Made by a program: the position numbers and the translations under genes | Notes under the pieces: model-generated | Told to the model about the DNA's origin: nothing | What the model saw: only the letters and a program-made list of their open reading frames with translations | The model's database searches: none | NCBI RefSeq assembly: GCF_021026375.1 | Contig: NZ_JAJNDB010000010.1 | Location: 186,001-250,000, forward strand | Direction: 5' to 3' | DNA from: Actinomycetospora endophytica | GTDB taxonomy: Bacteria > Actinomycetota > Actinomycetes > Mycobacteriales > Pseudonocardiaceae | DNA length: 64,000 bases | In this document: piece after piece, positions 30,009 to 39,034 of the stretch | Position numbering within the stretch: the first letter of the stretch is position 1 | Layout: every line of letters begins with the position of its first letter

Positions 30009-32096
30009 GTGCCTGACACGAACGACTTCACCAACGCCTACCGCCACGGCTTCGTCCGCGTCGCCGCGGCGACGCTGCGCACCACGCCGGCCGAGCCCGC
30101 GACGAACGCCGCGTCGTTGCTCGCCGTCGCCCGGGAGTGCCACGACGAAGGGGTCGCTCTCGTCGTCTTCCCGGAGCTGACGCTCTCCGGGTACTCCCTC
30201 GAGGACCTACTGCTGCAGGACACGCTGCTCGACGCCGTCGAGACGGCGCTCGGCGAGGTCGTCGCCGCCTCCGCCGACCTGCTCCCGGTGCTCGTCGTCG
30301 GCGCCCCGTTGCGCCACCGCCACCGGATGTACAACTGCGCGGTCGTGATCCACCGCGGCCGGGTCCTGGGCGTCGCGCCGAAGTCCTACCTCCCCACCTA
30401 CCGCGAGTTCTACGAGCGCCGCCAGGCCGCCGTGGGGGACGACCAGGGCGGCACGATCCGTGTCCTCGGCGAGGACCGTCCCTTCGGACCCGATCTGCTC
30501 TTCGCCGCCGCGGACGTCCCGGGGTTCGTCCTGCACGTCGAGATCTGCGAGGACATGTTCGTGCCCGTCCCGCCGAGCGCGGAGGCGGCGCTGGCCGGCG
30601 CGACGGTGCTCGCGAACCCCTCGGGCAGCCCGATCACGGTCGGCCGCGCGGACGACCGCCAGCTGCTGTGCCGCTCGGCGAGCGCCCGGTGCTCCGCCGC
30701 CTACCTCTACGCCGCGGCGGGCGAGGGCGAGTCGACGACCGACCTCGCCTGGGACGGGCAGACCACGATCCACGAGAACGGCGCGCTGCTCGCGCAGACC
30801 GAGCGCTTCCCGGCCGGCGCCCAGCACAGCGTCGCCGACGTGGACCTCGACCTGCTGCGGGCCGAGCGGCTGCGGATGGGCACGTTCGACGACAACCGTC
30901 GTCACCACGCCGAGCGCCTGGCCGGCTGGCGGACGGTGTCGTTCACCCTCGACCCGCCGTCGGGCGATCTGGGGCTGCGCCGCGAGGTGGAGCGGTTCCC
31001 GTTCGTGCCCGCGGACCCGGCACGGCTGCAACAGGACTGCTACGAGGCCTACTCGATCCAGGTCTCCGGGCTCGAGCAGCGGCTGCGCGCGATCGGCGGA
31101 CCGAAGATCGTCATCGGGGTTTCGGGCGGGCTGGACTCGACCCACGCGCTCATCGTCGCGGCCCGCGCCCTCGACCGTGCCGGCCGCCCGCGCAGCGACA
31201 TCCTGGCGTTCACCCTGCCCGGCTTCGCCACCGGCGAACACACCAAGGGCAACGCGTACCGGCTGGCCGAGGCCCTCGGGGTGACGTTCGCCGAGATCGA
31301 CATCACCGAGACCGCGCGTCTGATGCTCCGCAACCTCGACCACCCGTTCGCGGCGGGCGAGCCGGTCTACGACGTCACCTTCGAGAACGTCCAGGCCGGG
31401 CTGCGGACCGACTACCTGTTCCGCGCGGCGAACCAGCGCGGCGGGATCGTGCTCGGCACCGGGGACCTCTCCGAGATCGCGCTGGGCTGGTCGACGTACG
31501 GGGTCGGCGACCAGATGTCGCACTACAACGTCAACGGCGGGGTGCCGAAGACGCTGATCCAGCACCTGATCCGCTGGGTGATCTCCTCGGGCCAGTTCTC
31601 CGACGAGGTCGGGGACGTCCTCCAGTCCGTTCTCGACACCGAGATCACCCCGGAGCTGGTCCCGGCCACCGCGGACGCCCCGGTGCAGTCCAGCGAGCAG
31701 CAGATCGGGCCCTACGACCTGCAGGACTTCTCGCTGTACCAGTTCCTGCGGCACGGCTCTAGGCCCTCGAAGATCGCGTTCCTGGCCTGGCACGCGTGGC
31801 ACGACGCCGACGAGGGCCCCTGGCCGCCCGGGTATCCCGCCGAGGACCGGGTCTCCTACCAGCTGCCGGAGATCCGGGGCTGGCTCGAGGTGTTCGCCCG
31901 GCGGTTCTTCCAGTTCGCGCAGTTCAAGCGCTCGGCGGTCCCGAACGGGCCGAAGGTCTCGGCCGGCGGCTCGCTCTCGCCGCGCGGGGACTGGCGCGCG
32001 CCGTCGGACTCGTCGGCGCGCATCTGGCTCGACGAGATCGCCCGCGAGATCCCGGAGAACTGGCCGGCGCCGGCCCGGCGCCGCTGGCTGCGCTGA
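30009..32096 (+). CDS. nadE: Glutamine-dependent NAD(+) synthetase
   Basis: This 695-residue two-domain enzyme has an N-terminal nitrilase-like glutaminase with a Glu-Lys-Cys triad ([24 protein letters not shown]). The ammonia it releases goes to the C-terminal synthetase, which has the PP-loop [16 protein letters not shown] near residue 375 and [20 protein letters not shown] near 485. It performs the last step of NAD synthesis. The long form is typical of actinobacteria. GTG start at 30009. Confidence 0.97.
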   Translation: MPDTNDFTNAYRHGFVRVAAATLRTTPAEPATNAASLLAVARECHDEGVALVVFPELTLSGYSLEDLLLQDTLLDAVETALGEVVAASADLLPVLVVGAPLRHRHRMYNCAVVIHRGRVLGVAPKSYLPTYREFYERRQAAVGDDQGGTIRVLGEDRPFGPDLLFAAADVPGFVLHVEICEDMFVPVPPSAEAALAGATVLANPSGSPITVGRADDRQLLCRSASARCSAAYLYAAAGEGESTTDLAWDGQTTIHENGALLAQTERFPAGAQHSVADVDLDLLRAERLRMGTFDDNRRHHAERLAGWRTVSFTLDPPSGDLGLRREVERFPFVPADPARLQQDCYEAYSIQVSGLEQRLRAIGGPKIVIGVSGGLDSTHALIVAARALDRAGRPRSDILAFTLPGFATGEHTKGNAYRLAEALGVTFAEIDITETARLMLRNLDHPFAAGEPVYDVTFENVQAGLRTDYLFRAANQRGGIVLGTGDLSEIALGWSTYGVGDQMSHYNVNGGVPKTLIQHLIRWVISSGQFSDEVGDVLQSVLDTEITPELVPATADAPVQSSEQQIGPYDLQDFSLYQFLRHGSRPSKIAFLAWHAWHDADEGPWPPGYPAEDRVSYQLPEIRGWLEVFARRFFQFAQFKRSAVPNGPKVSAGGSLSPRGDWRAPSDSSARIWLDEIAREIPENWPAPARRRWLR

Positions 32097-32128
32097 ACCC
32101 GCCCGAAACGGCGGGAACGGGGGGAGCG

Positions 32129-32199
32129 CTCCCGAAACGGTACGAACGGCGCGTTCGTCACCATCAAGCGTCACGAACGCGCCGTTCGTGGGTTTCGGG
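32129..32199. repeat. Long inverted repeat downstream of nadE
   Basis: Perfect 17-bp arms ACGAACGGCGCGTTCGT (32142-32158) and ACGAACGCGCCGTTCGT (32173-32189) are extended outward by CCGAAAC and GTTTCGG. Each arm is itself near-palindromic. It could end nadE transcription or be a dispersed palindromic element; no T-run follows. Confidence 0.75.
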
Positions 32200-32286
32200 G
32201 TCCGTGGGAAGACCCGACTTTCGTCGGTAGCGCACCCGACGGTCGGGGGCGGCGCGGTCGGGGCCGAGACGACCACGCTCGTCGTC

Positions 32287-33342
32287 GTGAGCACCGAACC
32301 GATCCTCCAGCGGTGGCCGCGGCCGACCGCCCCGCCCGACGCGCTCTCCACCCCGGGTGACCGGATCTCCTCGCTCGACGTCCTCCGGGGCGTCGCGCTG
32401 TGCGGGATCCTCGTCGTCAACGTGCTCACCCAGCTCACCTGGATCCGCGGAGCAGGGCTCACCGGCGCGATGGACCCGGTGATCGGCGCCTTCTTCTACG
32501 AGCGCTTCATGCCGATCTTCGCGACGCTGTTCGGGGTCGGGTTCGGTCTGTTCCTCGAGCGTGCGGCCCGACGCACCGACCGGCCGCGGGTGGTCCTGGC
32601 CCGGCGCCTCGCGGTCCTGCTCGTGCTCGGCGCGGTGCACCAGTTCTTCCACGTCGGCGAGGCGCTGTTCCCCTACGCGCTGGTCGGCCTGGTCCTGCTC
32701 CTGCCGTTGTCGTTCCTCGGCCCACGGGCGTGTGCGGTCGTCGCCCTCGTCCTGCTGGTCGTGCTCCCCCAGATCCAGGTGGGCTACGGGCTGATCGCCG
32801 CGCTGCTCCCGGTCGGGTTCGCGCTGGCCCGCCTCGGCGTCCCCGACGGCCTCGACCGCCATCCGGGCCGGGTCGCCGTCACCCTCGCCGTCAGCGGGGT
32901 GATCGCCGTCGTCGGGACCGTGGCCCGGCTCTCGGACGTCTCCCTCCCGATGGTGAGCCTGCTCGGCGGCGGCGTGGGCGGGTCCCAGAACCTCCTCGCC
33001 GTGGTGTTCCACGTCGCGACGGCACTCGCCTACGTCTGCCTCGTGCTGCTCCTGTTGCACACGCCGGCCCGGCGGATCCTCGAGGCGGTGTTCGCCCCGA
33101 TGGGGCGCATGGCGCTGACGAACTATCTCACCGCGACGGTGCTGTTCCTCCTGCTCGGACCGGCGCTGGGCATCCGCTCCCCGCTCGACCTGGCGCCGAT
33201 CGTGGGCCTCACCGTCGGGATCCTCATCGTCCAGGCGGTGTGGAGCCCGCTCTGGCTGCGACGATTCCGCTACGGGCCGGTGGAGTGGGGGTGGCGGTGT
33301 CTGACGTGGGGGCGGCGGGCGCCGCTGCGGCGCGCCGGGTGA
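32287..33342 (+). CDS. DUF418 family membrane protein (YeiB-like)
   Basis: The protein has about 351 residues from the GTG at 32287 (the frame is open to 32188). It starts with SSLDVLRGVALCGILVVNV, the typical first helix of the DUF418/heparan-N-acetyltransferase-like group, and has about nine helices. The DUF418 signature GRMALTNYLTATVLFLLL is near residue 275, and GPVEWGWRCLTW is at the end. It may be a transporter or acyltransferase. Its stop overlaps the next gene's GTG (GTGA). Confidence 0.85.
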   Translation: MSTEPILQRWPRPTAPPDALSTPGDRISSLDVLRGVALCGILVVNVLTQLTWIRGAGLTGAMDPVIGAFFYERFMPIFATLFGVGFGLFLERAARRTDRPRVVLARRLAVLLVLGAVHQFFHVGEALFPYALVGLVLLLPLSFLGPRACAVVALVLLVVLPQIQVGYGLIAALLPVGFALARLGVPDGLDRHPGRVAVTLAVSGVIAVVGTVARLSDVSLPMVSLLGGGVGGSQNLLAVVFHVATALAYVCLVLLLLHTPARRILEAVFAPMGRMALTNYLTATVLFLLLGPALGIRSPLDLAPIVGLTVGILIVQAVWSPLWLRRFRYGPVEWGWRCLTWGRRAPLRRAG

Positions 33343-34494
33343 GGCTGCCGCGCGGGGTGCGCCCGGCCGACCTGGCGGTCGCGCTCGCCTTCGCGGCGTG
33401 GGGCGTCGCCATCACCGCCTTCCCCTCGGCCCCGCACCCCCTGGTCAGGCTCCCGGTGCCCGTCGGCGAGCTGATCTGCGTCGCCCTGCTGACGGCGGTC
33501 ATGGTGTTCCGCCGGGCCCGCCCGATGACCACGGCGCTCGTCACCGCGGCGATCACGCTGATCTACCCGGGCAACTGGTTCCTCTACGGCGCCCTCTACG
33601 CCGCCGGGGCCCACCTGCCGCGCCGCGTGCACCTGTGCTGGCTGGTCCCGCTCGTCTTCGGCGCGTCGTTCGTCGGCGAGCGGGGGTGGATCGGCTTCCG
33701 CGTCAACGACAACGCGTTCCTGCTGTTCGCCACCGTCCTGGTCTCGCTCGCCGGGCTCTATGACGGGACCCGCCGGGAGCTCGTCGCGGCCGCCCACGAG
33801 CGGGCCGACCGGGCCGAGCGCGAGCAGCAGCTGCTCGCCGAGACCGCGCGCCGAGGAACGCGCACGGCTCGCGGCCGAGATGCACGACGTGGTGACGCAC
33901 CGGGTGAACGTCATGGTGCTGCAGGCCGGCGCCCTCGGAGCGACGACCGAGGACGCCGCGGTCCACGCCGCGGCCGACGAGCTGCGCCGGTGCGGCCGCG
34001 ACGCGTTGGCCGAGCTGCGTGACCTCGTCGGGGTGCTCCGCGACGGTCCCGGGCCGGTCGGCGCCTCGCCCGCCTCGACCTCGCCCCCGGGCCCCGGCGA
34101 TCTCGCGGCCCTCGTCGAGCAGTCCCGCGCGGTCGGGGTGGCCGTCACGCTCTCCGAGCGCGGCGATTCGGCCGCGCTGGCTCCCACCGTGCACCGGACG
34201 CTGGTACGGGTGGTCCAGGAGGCCCTGAGCAACACCCGCAAGCACGCGCGGGAGGCCGCGGTCGTCGTGGACGTCGGGCACGACGCGGACGGGGCCACGG
34301 TCGCCGTCGTCGACAGCGGCGGCACGCCCGACCCGGAGCTCGCCGCGACCGGGGGCGGCGCCGGCCTCGACGGGTTGCGACGGCGGGTGGAGATGGTCGG
34401 CGGGACGCTGCGCTGCGGTCCCGAGCCCGACGGCGGGTTCGCGGTGCGGGCCCGCCTGCCCGCGTTCGTCCCCACCACCGACCGGGGCTCGTGA
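33339..34494 (+). pseudogene. LuxR-type sensor histidine kinase, frameshifted
   Basis: The first part (GTG at 33339, coupled to the DUF418 stop) has about five hydrophobic helices and ends EREQQLLAETAR. The HisKA_3 dimerisation and HATPase region continues in another frame (AEERARLAAEMHDVVTHRVN with the phospho-accepting His, then VVQEALSNTRKHA and GGGAGLDGLRRRVEMVGG). One extra base, or two missing, in the GCGCGCC run near 33846-33852 separates the halves. The cognate regulator follows 13 bp later. Either the kinase is broken or the sequence has an error here. Confidence 0.8.
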
Positions 34495-34507
34495 CAGGCT
34501 CCGGCGC

Positions 34508-35182
34508 ATGACCGAGCGCGTACGGGTCCTCGTCGCCGACGACGAGCCGATGGTCTGCGCGCACCTGCGGACGATCCTCGACGCGTCTGGCGTCGTGGAC
34601 GTCGTCGCGACGGCGGGCGACGGGGCCGAGGCGGTCGAGGCGGCGGTCCGGCACCGGCCCGACGTCGTGCTGCTCGACCTGCGGATGCCCGGCGTCGACG
34701 GGTTCGCCGCGCTCGAGCAGCTGGTGCGTCTCGATCCGGCGCCCCGGGTCGTCGTCCTCACGACCTTCGACGCGGACTCCGCGGTCCTGCGCGCGCTCGG
34801 AGCGGGCGCCGCGGGGTTCCTGCTGAAGTCGACCGACCCGACCGATCTGGTGCGGCTGGTGCAGGTCGCCGCCGACGGGCACTCCGTGCTCTCCCCCGAG
34901 GCCACGGCACGGCTGGTGAACGCCTCGACGGGACGCGAGCAGCTCCGGACCCGTGCGGCCGCCCGCCTCGACGGGCTCTCCGAGCGGGAGACCGACGTCC
35001 TCGTCGCGATCGGCGAGGGCCTCTCGAACGCCGCGATCGGGGCCCGTCTGTACCTGTCCGAGGCGACCGTGAAGGGCTACGTCTCGACGGTGATGCGCAA
35101 GCTCTCGTGCGACAACCGCACGCAGGCCGGGCTGCTCGCGTACGCCGCCGGTCTCGTCGGGCTCGACGGACCGGCGGCGTAG
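34508..35182 (+). CDS. Response regulator, NarL/FixJ (LuxR HTH) family
   Basis: This 224-residue protein has a receiver domain with DDEP acidic pocket, phospho-acceptor Asp in VLLDLRMPGVDG and Lys in GFLLKSTDP. The LuxR-type HTH is near residues 160-215 (LSERETDVLVAIGEGLSNAAIG). It is the partner of the upstream kinase, and its target is probably the neighbouring DUF418 gene or distant genes. Confidence 0.92.
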   Translation: MTERVRVLVADDEPMVCAHLRTILDASGVVDVVATAGDGAEAVEAAVRHRPDVVLLDLRMPGVDGFAALEQLVRLDPAPRVVVLTTFDADSAVLRALGAGAAGFLLKSTDPTDLVRLVQVAADGHSVLSPEATARLVNASTGREQLRTRAAARLDGLSERETDVLVAIGEGLSNAAIGARLYLSEATVKGYVSTVMRKLSCDNRTQAGLLAYAAGLVGLDGPAA

Positions 35183-35192
35183 GCGCGGCGGA

Positions 35193-36098
35193 CTACTGCT
35201 GCTGGCGCTGGGCGAGGCCCTTCAGGCACCAGTCACCCTTCGACTCCCCGAGCACGAGCTCGGACGGGAGTGTCTGGGTCTGCCCCTGCACCGTCAGCGT
35301 GAGGTCGACGGGGGCGCGGGCCTCGGTGTCGATGAGAGTCGTAGCCGGGCCGGCGGGCTGGACCTTCGCGATGTACTGCAGGACCTGGCCGGAGAGCTGG
35401 GCGACCGGCTTGCCGTCGGGACCCTTGCAGGACAGCTCGTCCAGCTTCGGGCCGTCCTTCGCGGCGAGCGCCTGGGTCACCTGGTTCGCGGTGTCGTCCG
35501 GGTTGCCCGGACCCATGAGGTAGCCGGGCCAGACGAACGCGCCGAGCAGCAGCGCGACGATCGCCCCGATGACGATCCCGCCGGCGGCGCCGAACATGAA
35601 GCCCTTGCGGAGCTCCTTCTTGTAGGCCTTGTCCTCGGCCTCGGCCCACTCCTCGTCGCCGGTGGCGGCGTCGTCGGTCGCGGGCGCGTCGGTCTTCGTG
35701 GCGGCCGTCGTCGCGTCGGCCTTCTTGTCCTCGGCCTTCTTGTCCTCGGCCTTCTTGTCCTCGGCCTTGGTGTCCGCGGCGGCGCCGTGGGCGGGAGCGG
35801 ACCCGGACTCCTCGCCGGGAAGCTTCGCGGCGGGCACGGTCTCCGCGGCGGACTCGGCGTCGGACTTCCCGGAGTCCGAGGACTCCGTCGTGTCGTCCGA
35901 CTTCGCCTTCTCGTCGGCGCTCGCCGTGTCGTCGGCGGCGCTCGACGTCGTCCCGTCCCCGGCGGCGTCGTGCCCGTTGGTCCCGGCGGATCCGGTAGCG
36001 TCGCCCGCTCCGGTCGCCCCCGTCGACGCCGACTCGTCGACCGGCCGGTCCTCGGCGTCGACGTTCGCCTCTGCGGCGCTGGTACGTCCCTCGGTCAT
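35193..36098 (-). CDS. Single-pass membrane protein with long disordered cytoplasmic region
   Basis: The protein has 301 residues. Residues 1-155 are acidic and low-complexity, with a repeated AEDKK pentapeptide near 108-125. One transmembrane helix (FMFGAAGGIVIGAIVALLLG) lies near 170. A small extracytoplasmic domain of about 110 residues with two cysteines (ELSCKGPDG, DWCLKG) resembles DUF4878/lumazine-binding-like folds. No function is known. The ATG at 36098 is the natural start within a longer open frame. Confidence 0.65.
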   Translation of the reverse strand: MTEGRTSAAEANVDAEDRPVDESASTGATGAGDATGSAGTNGHDAAGDGTTSSAADDTASADEKAKSDDTTESSDSGKSDAESAAETVPAAKLPGEESGSAPAHGAAADTKAEDKKAEDKKAEDKKADATTAATKTDAPATDDAATGDEEWAEAEDKAYKKELRKGFMFGAAGGIVIGAIVALLLGAFVWPGYLMGPGNPDDTANQVTQALAAKDGPKLDELSCKGPDGKPVAQLSGQVLQYIAKVQPAGPATTLIDTEARAPVDLTLTVQGQTQTLPSELVLGESKGDWCLKGLAQRQQQ

Positions 36099-36260
36099 CG
36101 CGGGTCCTGCTCCCTTCCCGACACGCTGGTCGTGCCGGTCCCTCCGGGTGTTCGACCCCACCGTGCCTCATCGCTCTCACCACCCGACCAGCGGGGACCC
36201 TCCGGACGGGCCATCGCTGTGGATCGCCCGGCAGCACCTGGACGTGGCAGGGTCGCCCCG

Positions 36261-36854
36261 GTGAGCGCCCCGGGCCCCAAGGACGTCCTGCACCGCTATC
36301 TCCGGCAGGGCCGCGAGGTGGTGGTCTGGAAGCTCGAGGGGCTCGGCGAGTACGACATCCGCCGTCCCATGACCCCGACCGGCACCAACCTGCTGGGCCT
36401 GGTGAAGCACCTGGCGATCGTCGACTCGGGCTACTTCGGCGAGGTGTTCGGTCGGCCGTTCGCGGAGACCGTCGACTGGTTCGAGGCGCACCCCGAACCC
36501 GACGCGGACATGTGGGCGACCGCGGACGAGTCGCGTGAGGCCATCCTGGCCCTCTACGAGCGGGCGACCGCGCACTCCGATGCGACGATCTCCGAGCTCG
36601 ACCTCGACGCCCCGGGCACCGTCGGGCACTGGCCGGCGGAGCGGGCCGAGGTGACGCTGCAGCAGATGCTGGTGCACGTCACCACCGAGACCCACCGGCA
36701 CGCGGGTCATGCCGACATCTGCCGCGAGCTCGCCGACGGGGCGGTCGGCCACCGCCCCGACCACCTGAACCTGGGCGGCAACGAGGCCGCCCGACTCCTC
36801 GGCCACCGCGCCCGCCTCGACCGCGAGGCGCGTCGGGCCGCCGGGATGACCTGA
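36261..36854 (+). CDS. DinB family protein (DUF664)
   Basis: This 197-residue four-helix-bundle protein has conserved His residues in LLGLVKHLAIVDSGYFGE, HVTTETHRHAGHAD and the C-terminal region, arranged as in DinB/mycothiol-dependent enzymes that bind a metal through three His. Some relatives are thiol S-transferases that use mycothiol. GTG at 36261 is divergent from the membrane-protein gene. Confidence 0.85.
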   Translation: MSAPGPKDVLHRYLRQGREVVVWKLEGLGEYDIRRPMTPTGTNLLGLVKHLAIVDSGYFGEVFGRPFAETVDWFEAHPEPDADMWATADESREAILALYERATAHSDATISELDLDAPGTVGHWPAERAEVTLQQMLVHVTTETHRHAGHADICRELADGAVGHRPDHLNLGGNEAARLLGHRARLDREARRAAGMT

Positions 36855-36858
36855 CGCC

Positions 36859-37519
36859 TCAGACCAGGTCCAGGACCCGCAGGAGCTCCTCCGCCCGCGC
36901 GCGGCTCTCGAACCGGGCGGTGTCCCGATGCAGCGCCTCCGCGCGGTCGGCGGGCAGCGGCGTCGCGTCGAGCCACCGGTCCAGCAGGTCGGCCGACATC
37001 TCCGGGTGGAACTGCACCCCGGCGGACGTTCCCAGGCGGAAGACCTCCGGGCCGTCCGGGCTGTCCGCGAGGACCTCCGCGCCCGGGGGCGCCACGATGC
37101 GGTCCGCGTGCCACTGGAACCACGGCCCCGTCGGGACCCTCCCGACGACGGGTCGGATCTCCGACCACCCGATGCGTTCCGATCCCATCGGCGCGCGCCC
37201 GCCGCCGAGCGCCTCGGCCAGGAACTGGGCGCCCGCGCAGATGCCCAGCACCGGAGTGTTGTGCCGGTGTGCGCGGGACAGGAGCTCGAATCTCGCCGTC
37301 GGCCCAGGTCGTGATGGCCGACCGGGGCCACGGGGCACCGAGGGTGACGACGAGGTCCCAGCCGGTCGGATCGGGGAACCGGACCTCGACCGCCGGGGTG
37401 TGGAAGCGGTCTCGCGGGACGACGGTGAACCGCTGCAGGGACCAGCCGGCCGCCTCGAGGACCTCCCCGACGTATCCGGGGTCGCCGATGTGGTCGTGGG
37501 AGATGACGAGCGCGCGCAC
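36859..37519 (-). pseudogene. Class I glutamine amidotransferase-like protein, frameshifted
   Basis: The N-terminal half (VRALVISHDHIGDPGYVGEV..., GTG at 37519) reads in one frame up to TTWADGE. The catalytic half (FELLSRAHRHNTPVLGICAG with nucleophile Cys, then GVQFHPEM with His) continues in another. One surplus base near 37291, or two lost, explains it. The restored protein would be about 219 residues, like GMP-synthase-type GATase proteins of unknown substrate. It starts 8 bp after the AraC gene stop. Confidence 0.75.
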
Positions 37520-37526
37520 CGGCGCC

Positions 37527-38633
37527 CTAGCGGCGGAGGGTGTCGCGGGGCGAGCACCCGTAGGACTGCCGGTACTGGACGGAGAACCGGCCGGGGTGAG
37601 CGAAGCCCCAGCGTGCGGCGATGGCGGCCACGCCGTCGCCACGGGTGGTGTCCCCGGCGACCAGGTCCTGGTGGGCGTGTTCCAGCCGGACCTGCCGGAG
37701 GTACTCCGTCGGGGTCTGGTCGCGGTACCGGCGGAAGGCCGACTGCAGACCACGGACCCCCACCCGCGCGGCGGCGGCGATGTCGTCCGGCCCGATGTCG
37801 CGGTGGGCTTCGGCCTCGATGAACTCCACGGCCCGACGCACCACCGCCGGCGGCTCGGAGACCGCCGACGTCCGGCGGGTCGGATCACCGAGGGCGTCCA
37901 GCGCGTTGTTGGGGAACGAGTAGAGCGTCGCGACGGCCAGCGTCCGGGCGGCCTCGGCGAGGAGCAGCCCGCTGGCGACGAGGTCGTCGTCGGCCGCGAT
38001 GCTCGTCCGCACGTGCTCGGTGACCGCCCGGGCGTAGCGGACGGCCGCCGGCGAGACCGCGGCGCATCCGCTGAACCGGACCTGACCGCCCTGCCAGCCC
38101 AGGTCCGCCGCGGCCCGGTCCAGGACGACCTGGTCCAGGGTGACCGCCCGACTCCTGATCGCGTCCCACCGCACCCGCCACGGCTCGCCGGGGGTCACGA
38201 GGTACGGCTCGTGCACGGCGGGGGTGATGTCCCGGTCGCGGCCCGAGACCGTCACGTGCCCGGCGAGCATCTCGCTCAGGATGACGGCCCGCTCCATCGA
38301 CTCGGCCTCGCAGTCGAAGCCCAGGTTGTGGTGCATCTCCGCGAACGAGAACCCCGGCGCCCGGAGCCCTTGGAACGTGAACGCGAACCCGGCCGGGTCC
38401 CCGTGGAGACGCCGCCGGAAGTCGACGTAGGCCTCGCGCAGGCACGCGTCCGCCACCTCGGGGTCGTGGGTGGCGACATCGAACCGCGAGGCTGGTCGGG
38501 CCGGTTCCTCACGCAACGCCTCACCCTCCCCGCGCCGACGGGCACTCTCGACGCGCTGTCGATACAGCGCCTCGATCCGCCACGGATGTCGTGGTCGAGA
38601 CGGAGGATGTTCCCGTCCGACGGCGCACGACAC
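37527..38633 (-). CDS. AraC family transcriptional regulator
   Basis: The ORF has up to 368 residues. The N-terminal domain resembles the AraC-binding-like sensor of the catabolic-operon regulators (FRRRLHGDPAGFAFTFQG, SMERAVILSEMLAGHV). The C-terminal HTH pair is near residues 270-365 (AAAARVGVRGLQSAFRRYRDQTPTEYLRQ, given here in part, and GFAHPGRFSVQYRQSYGCSP). The first 50 residues look unconserved, so the true start may lie downstream. The attL site of the element lies 38 bp upstream, so integration replaced its upstream DNA. Confidence 0.88.
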   Translation of the reverse strand: MSCAVGREHPPSRPRHPWRIEALYRQRVESARRRGEGEALREEPARPASRFDVATHDPEVADACLREAYVDFRRRLHGDPAGFAFTFQGLRAPGFSFAEMHHNLGFDCEAESMERAVILSEMLAGHVTVSGRDRDITPAVHEPYLVTPGEPWRVRWDAIRSRAVTLDQVVLDRAAADLGWQGGQVRFSGCAAVSPAAVRYARAVTEHVRTSIAADDDLVASGLLLAEAARTLAVATLYSFPNNALDALGDPTRRTSAVSEPPAVVRRAVEFIEAEAHRDIGPDDIAAAARVGVRGLQSAFRRYRDQTPTEYLRQVRLEHAHQDLVAGDTTRGDGVAAIAARWGFAHPGRFSVQYRQSYGCSPRDTLRR

Positions 38634-38670
38634 ACGCGACCCATTCCGGCGGTGTCATCCGGAGGGCGTT

Positions 38671-38718
38671 CGTGGTCGGGGTGGCGGGATTCGAACCCAC
38701 GGCCCCTCGCTCCCAAAG
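38671..38718 (-). repeat. attL: 3' half of tRNA-Pro duplicated at the element's left end
   Basis: The 48 bp are identical to 52850-52897, which is the 3' half of the intact tRNA-Pro gene including the T-arm and encoded CCA. Sequence identity stops in the anticodon arm on one side and 2 bp beyond CCA on the other. This is the classic attachment-site duplication left by a tyrosine integrase. Confidence 0.95.
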
Positions 38719-38814
38719 TCCTCGGAGCGCAGCTCAGTCGGTCCGGACAGGTCCCGCAGTAGGGGCTCAGCCACACCCAGGACGAGGTCATACGGGCTGT
38801 CTTCCCCGCGTTCT

Positions 38815-38832
38815 GGTGCAGGATTGGTGCAG
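38815..38832 (+). promoter_or_regulatory. Candidate integrase arm-type sites, left end
   Basis: GGTGCAG occurs twice (38815-38821 and 38826-38832), about 100 bp inside attL. The same heptamer is paired at 52774-52792 beside attR. Paired direct repeats flanking the core on both sides are expected for tyrosine-integrase arm sites. Confidence 0.45.
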
Positions 38833-38866
38833 CGGTCCGGGCATGGTCATTGGCCGGCAGGTCGGC

Positions 38867-39034
38867 TCAGGACCAGCCGCGAGCGACCCGGTACAGGGTG
38901 AGCCTTCGGCCCTCACGCCGAAGAGCGATCCAGGTCCTGATCGTTCGCATAGCGCCAGAGGCTTGCGGACAGGACCACGGCTGTCTATCGAACAGACGTA
39001 CGAAGACGCCTCCGGGACGTTTCCGGAAGCTCAA
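38867..39034 (-). CDS. Small conserved ORF, copy 1 (FDRQ...RRxGRRLxLY..ARGWS)
   Basis: It has 55 codons from the TTG that immediately follows, in frame, the stop of the coiled-coil gene (TGATTG). The last 42 residues match the ORF at 40306-40434 position by position: LFDRQ against VFDRQ, TW..., RREGRRLTLY against RRQGRRLSLY, ARGWS at the end. Most nucleotide differences in the shared residues are synonymous, which indicates selection on the peptide. The start codon is uncertain, and I do not recognise the family. Confidence 0.5.
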   Translation of the reverse strand: MSFRKRPGGVFVRLFDRQPWSCPQASGAMRTIRTWIALRREGRRLTLYRVARGWS

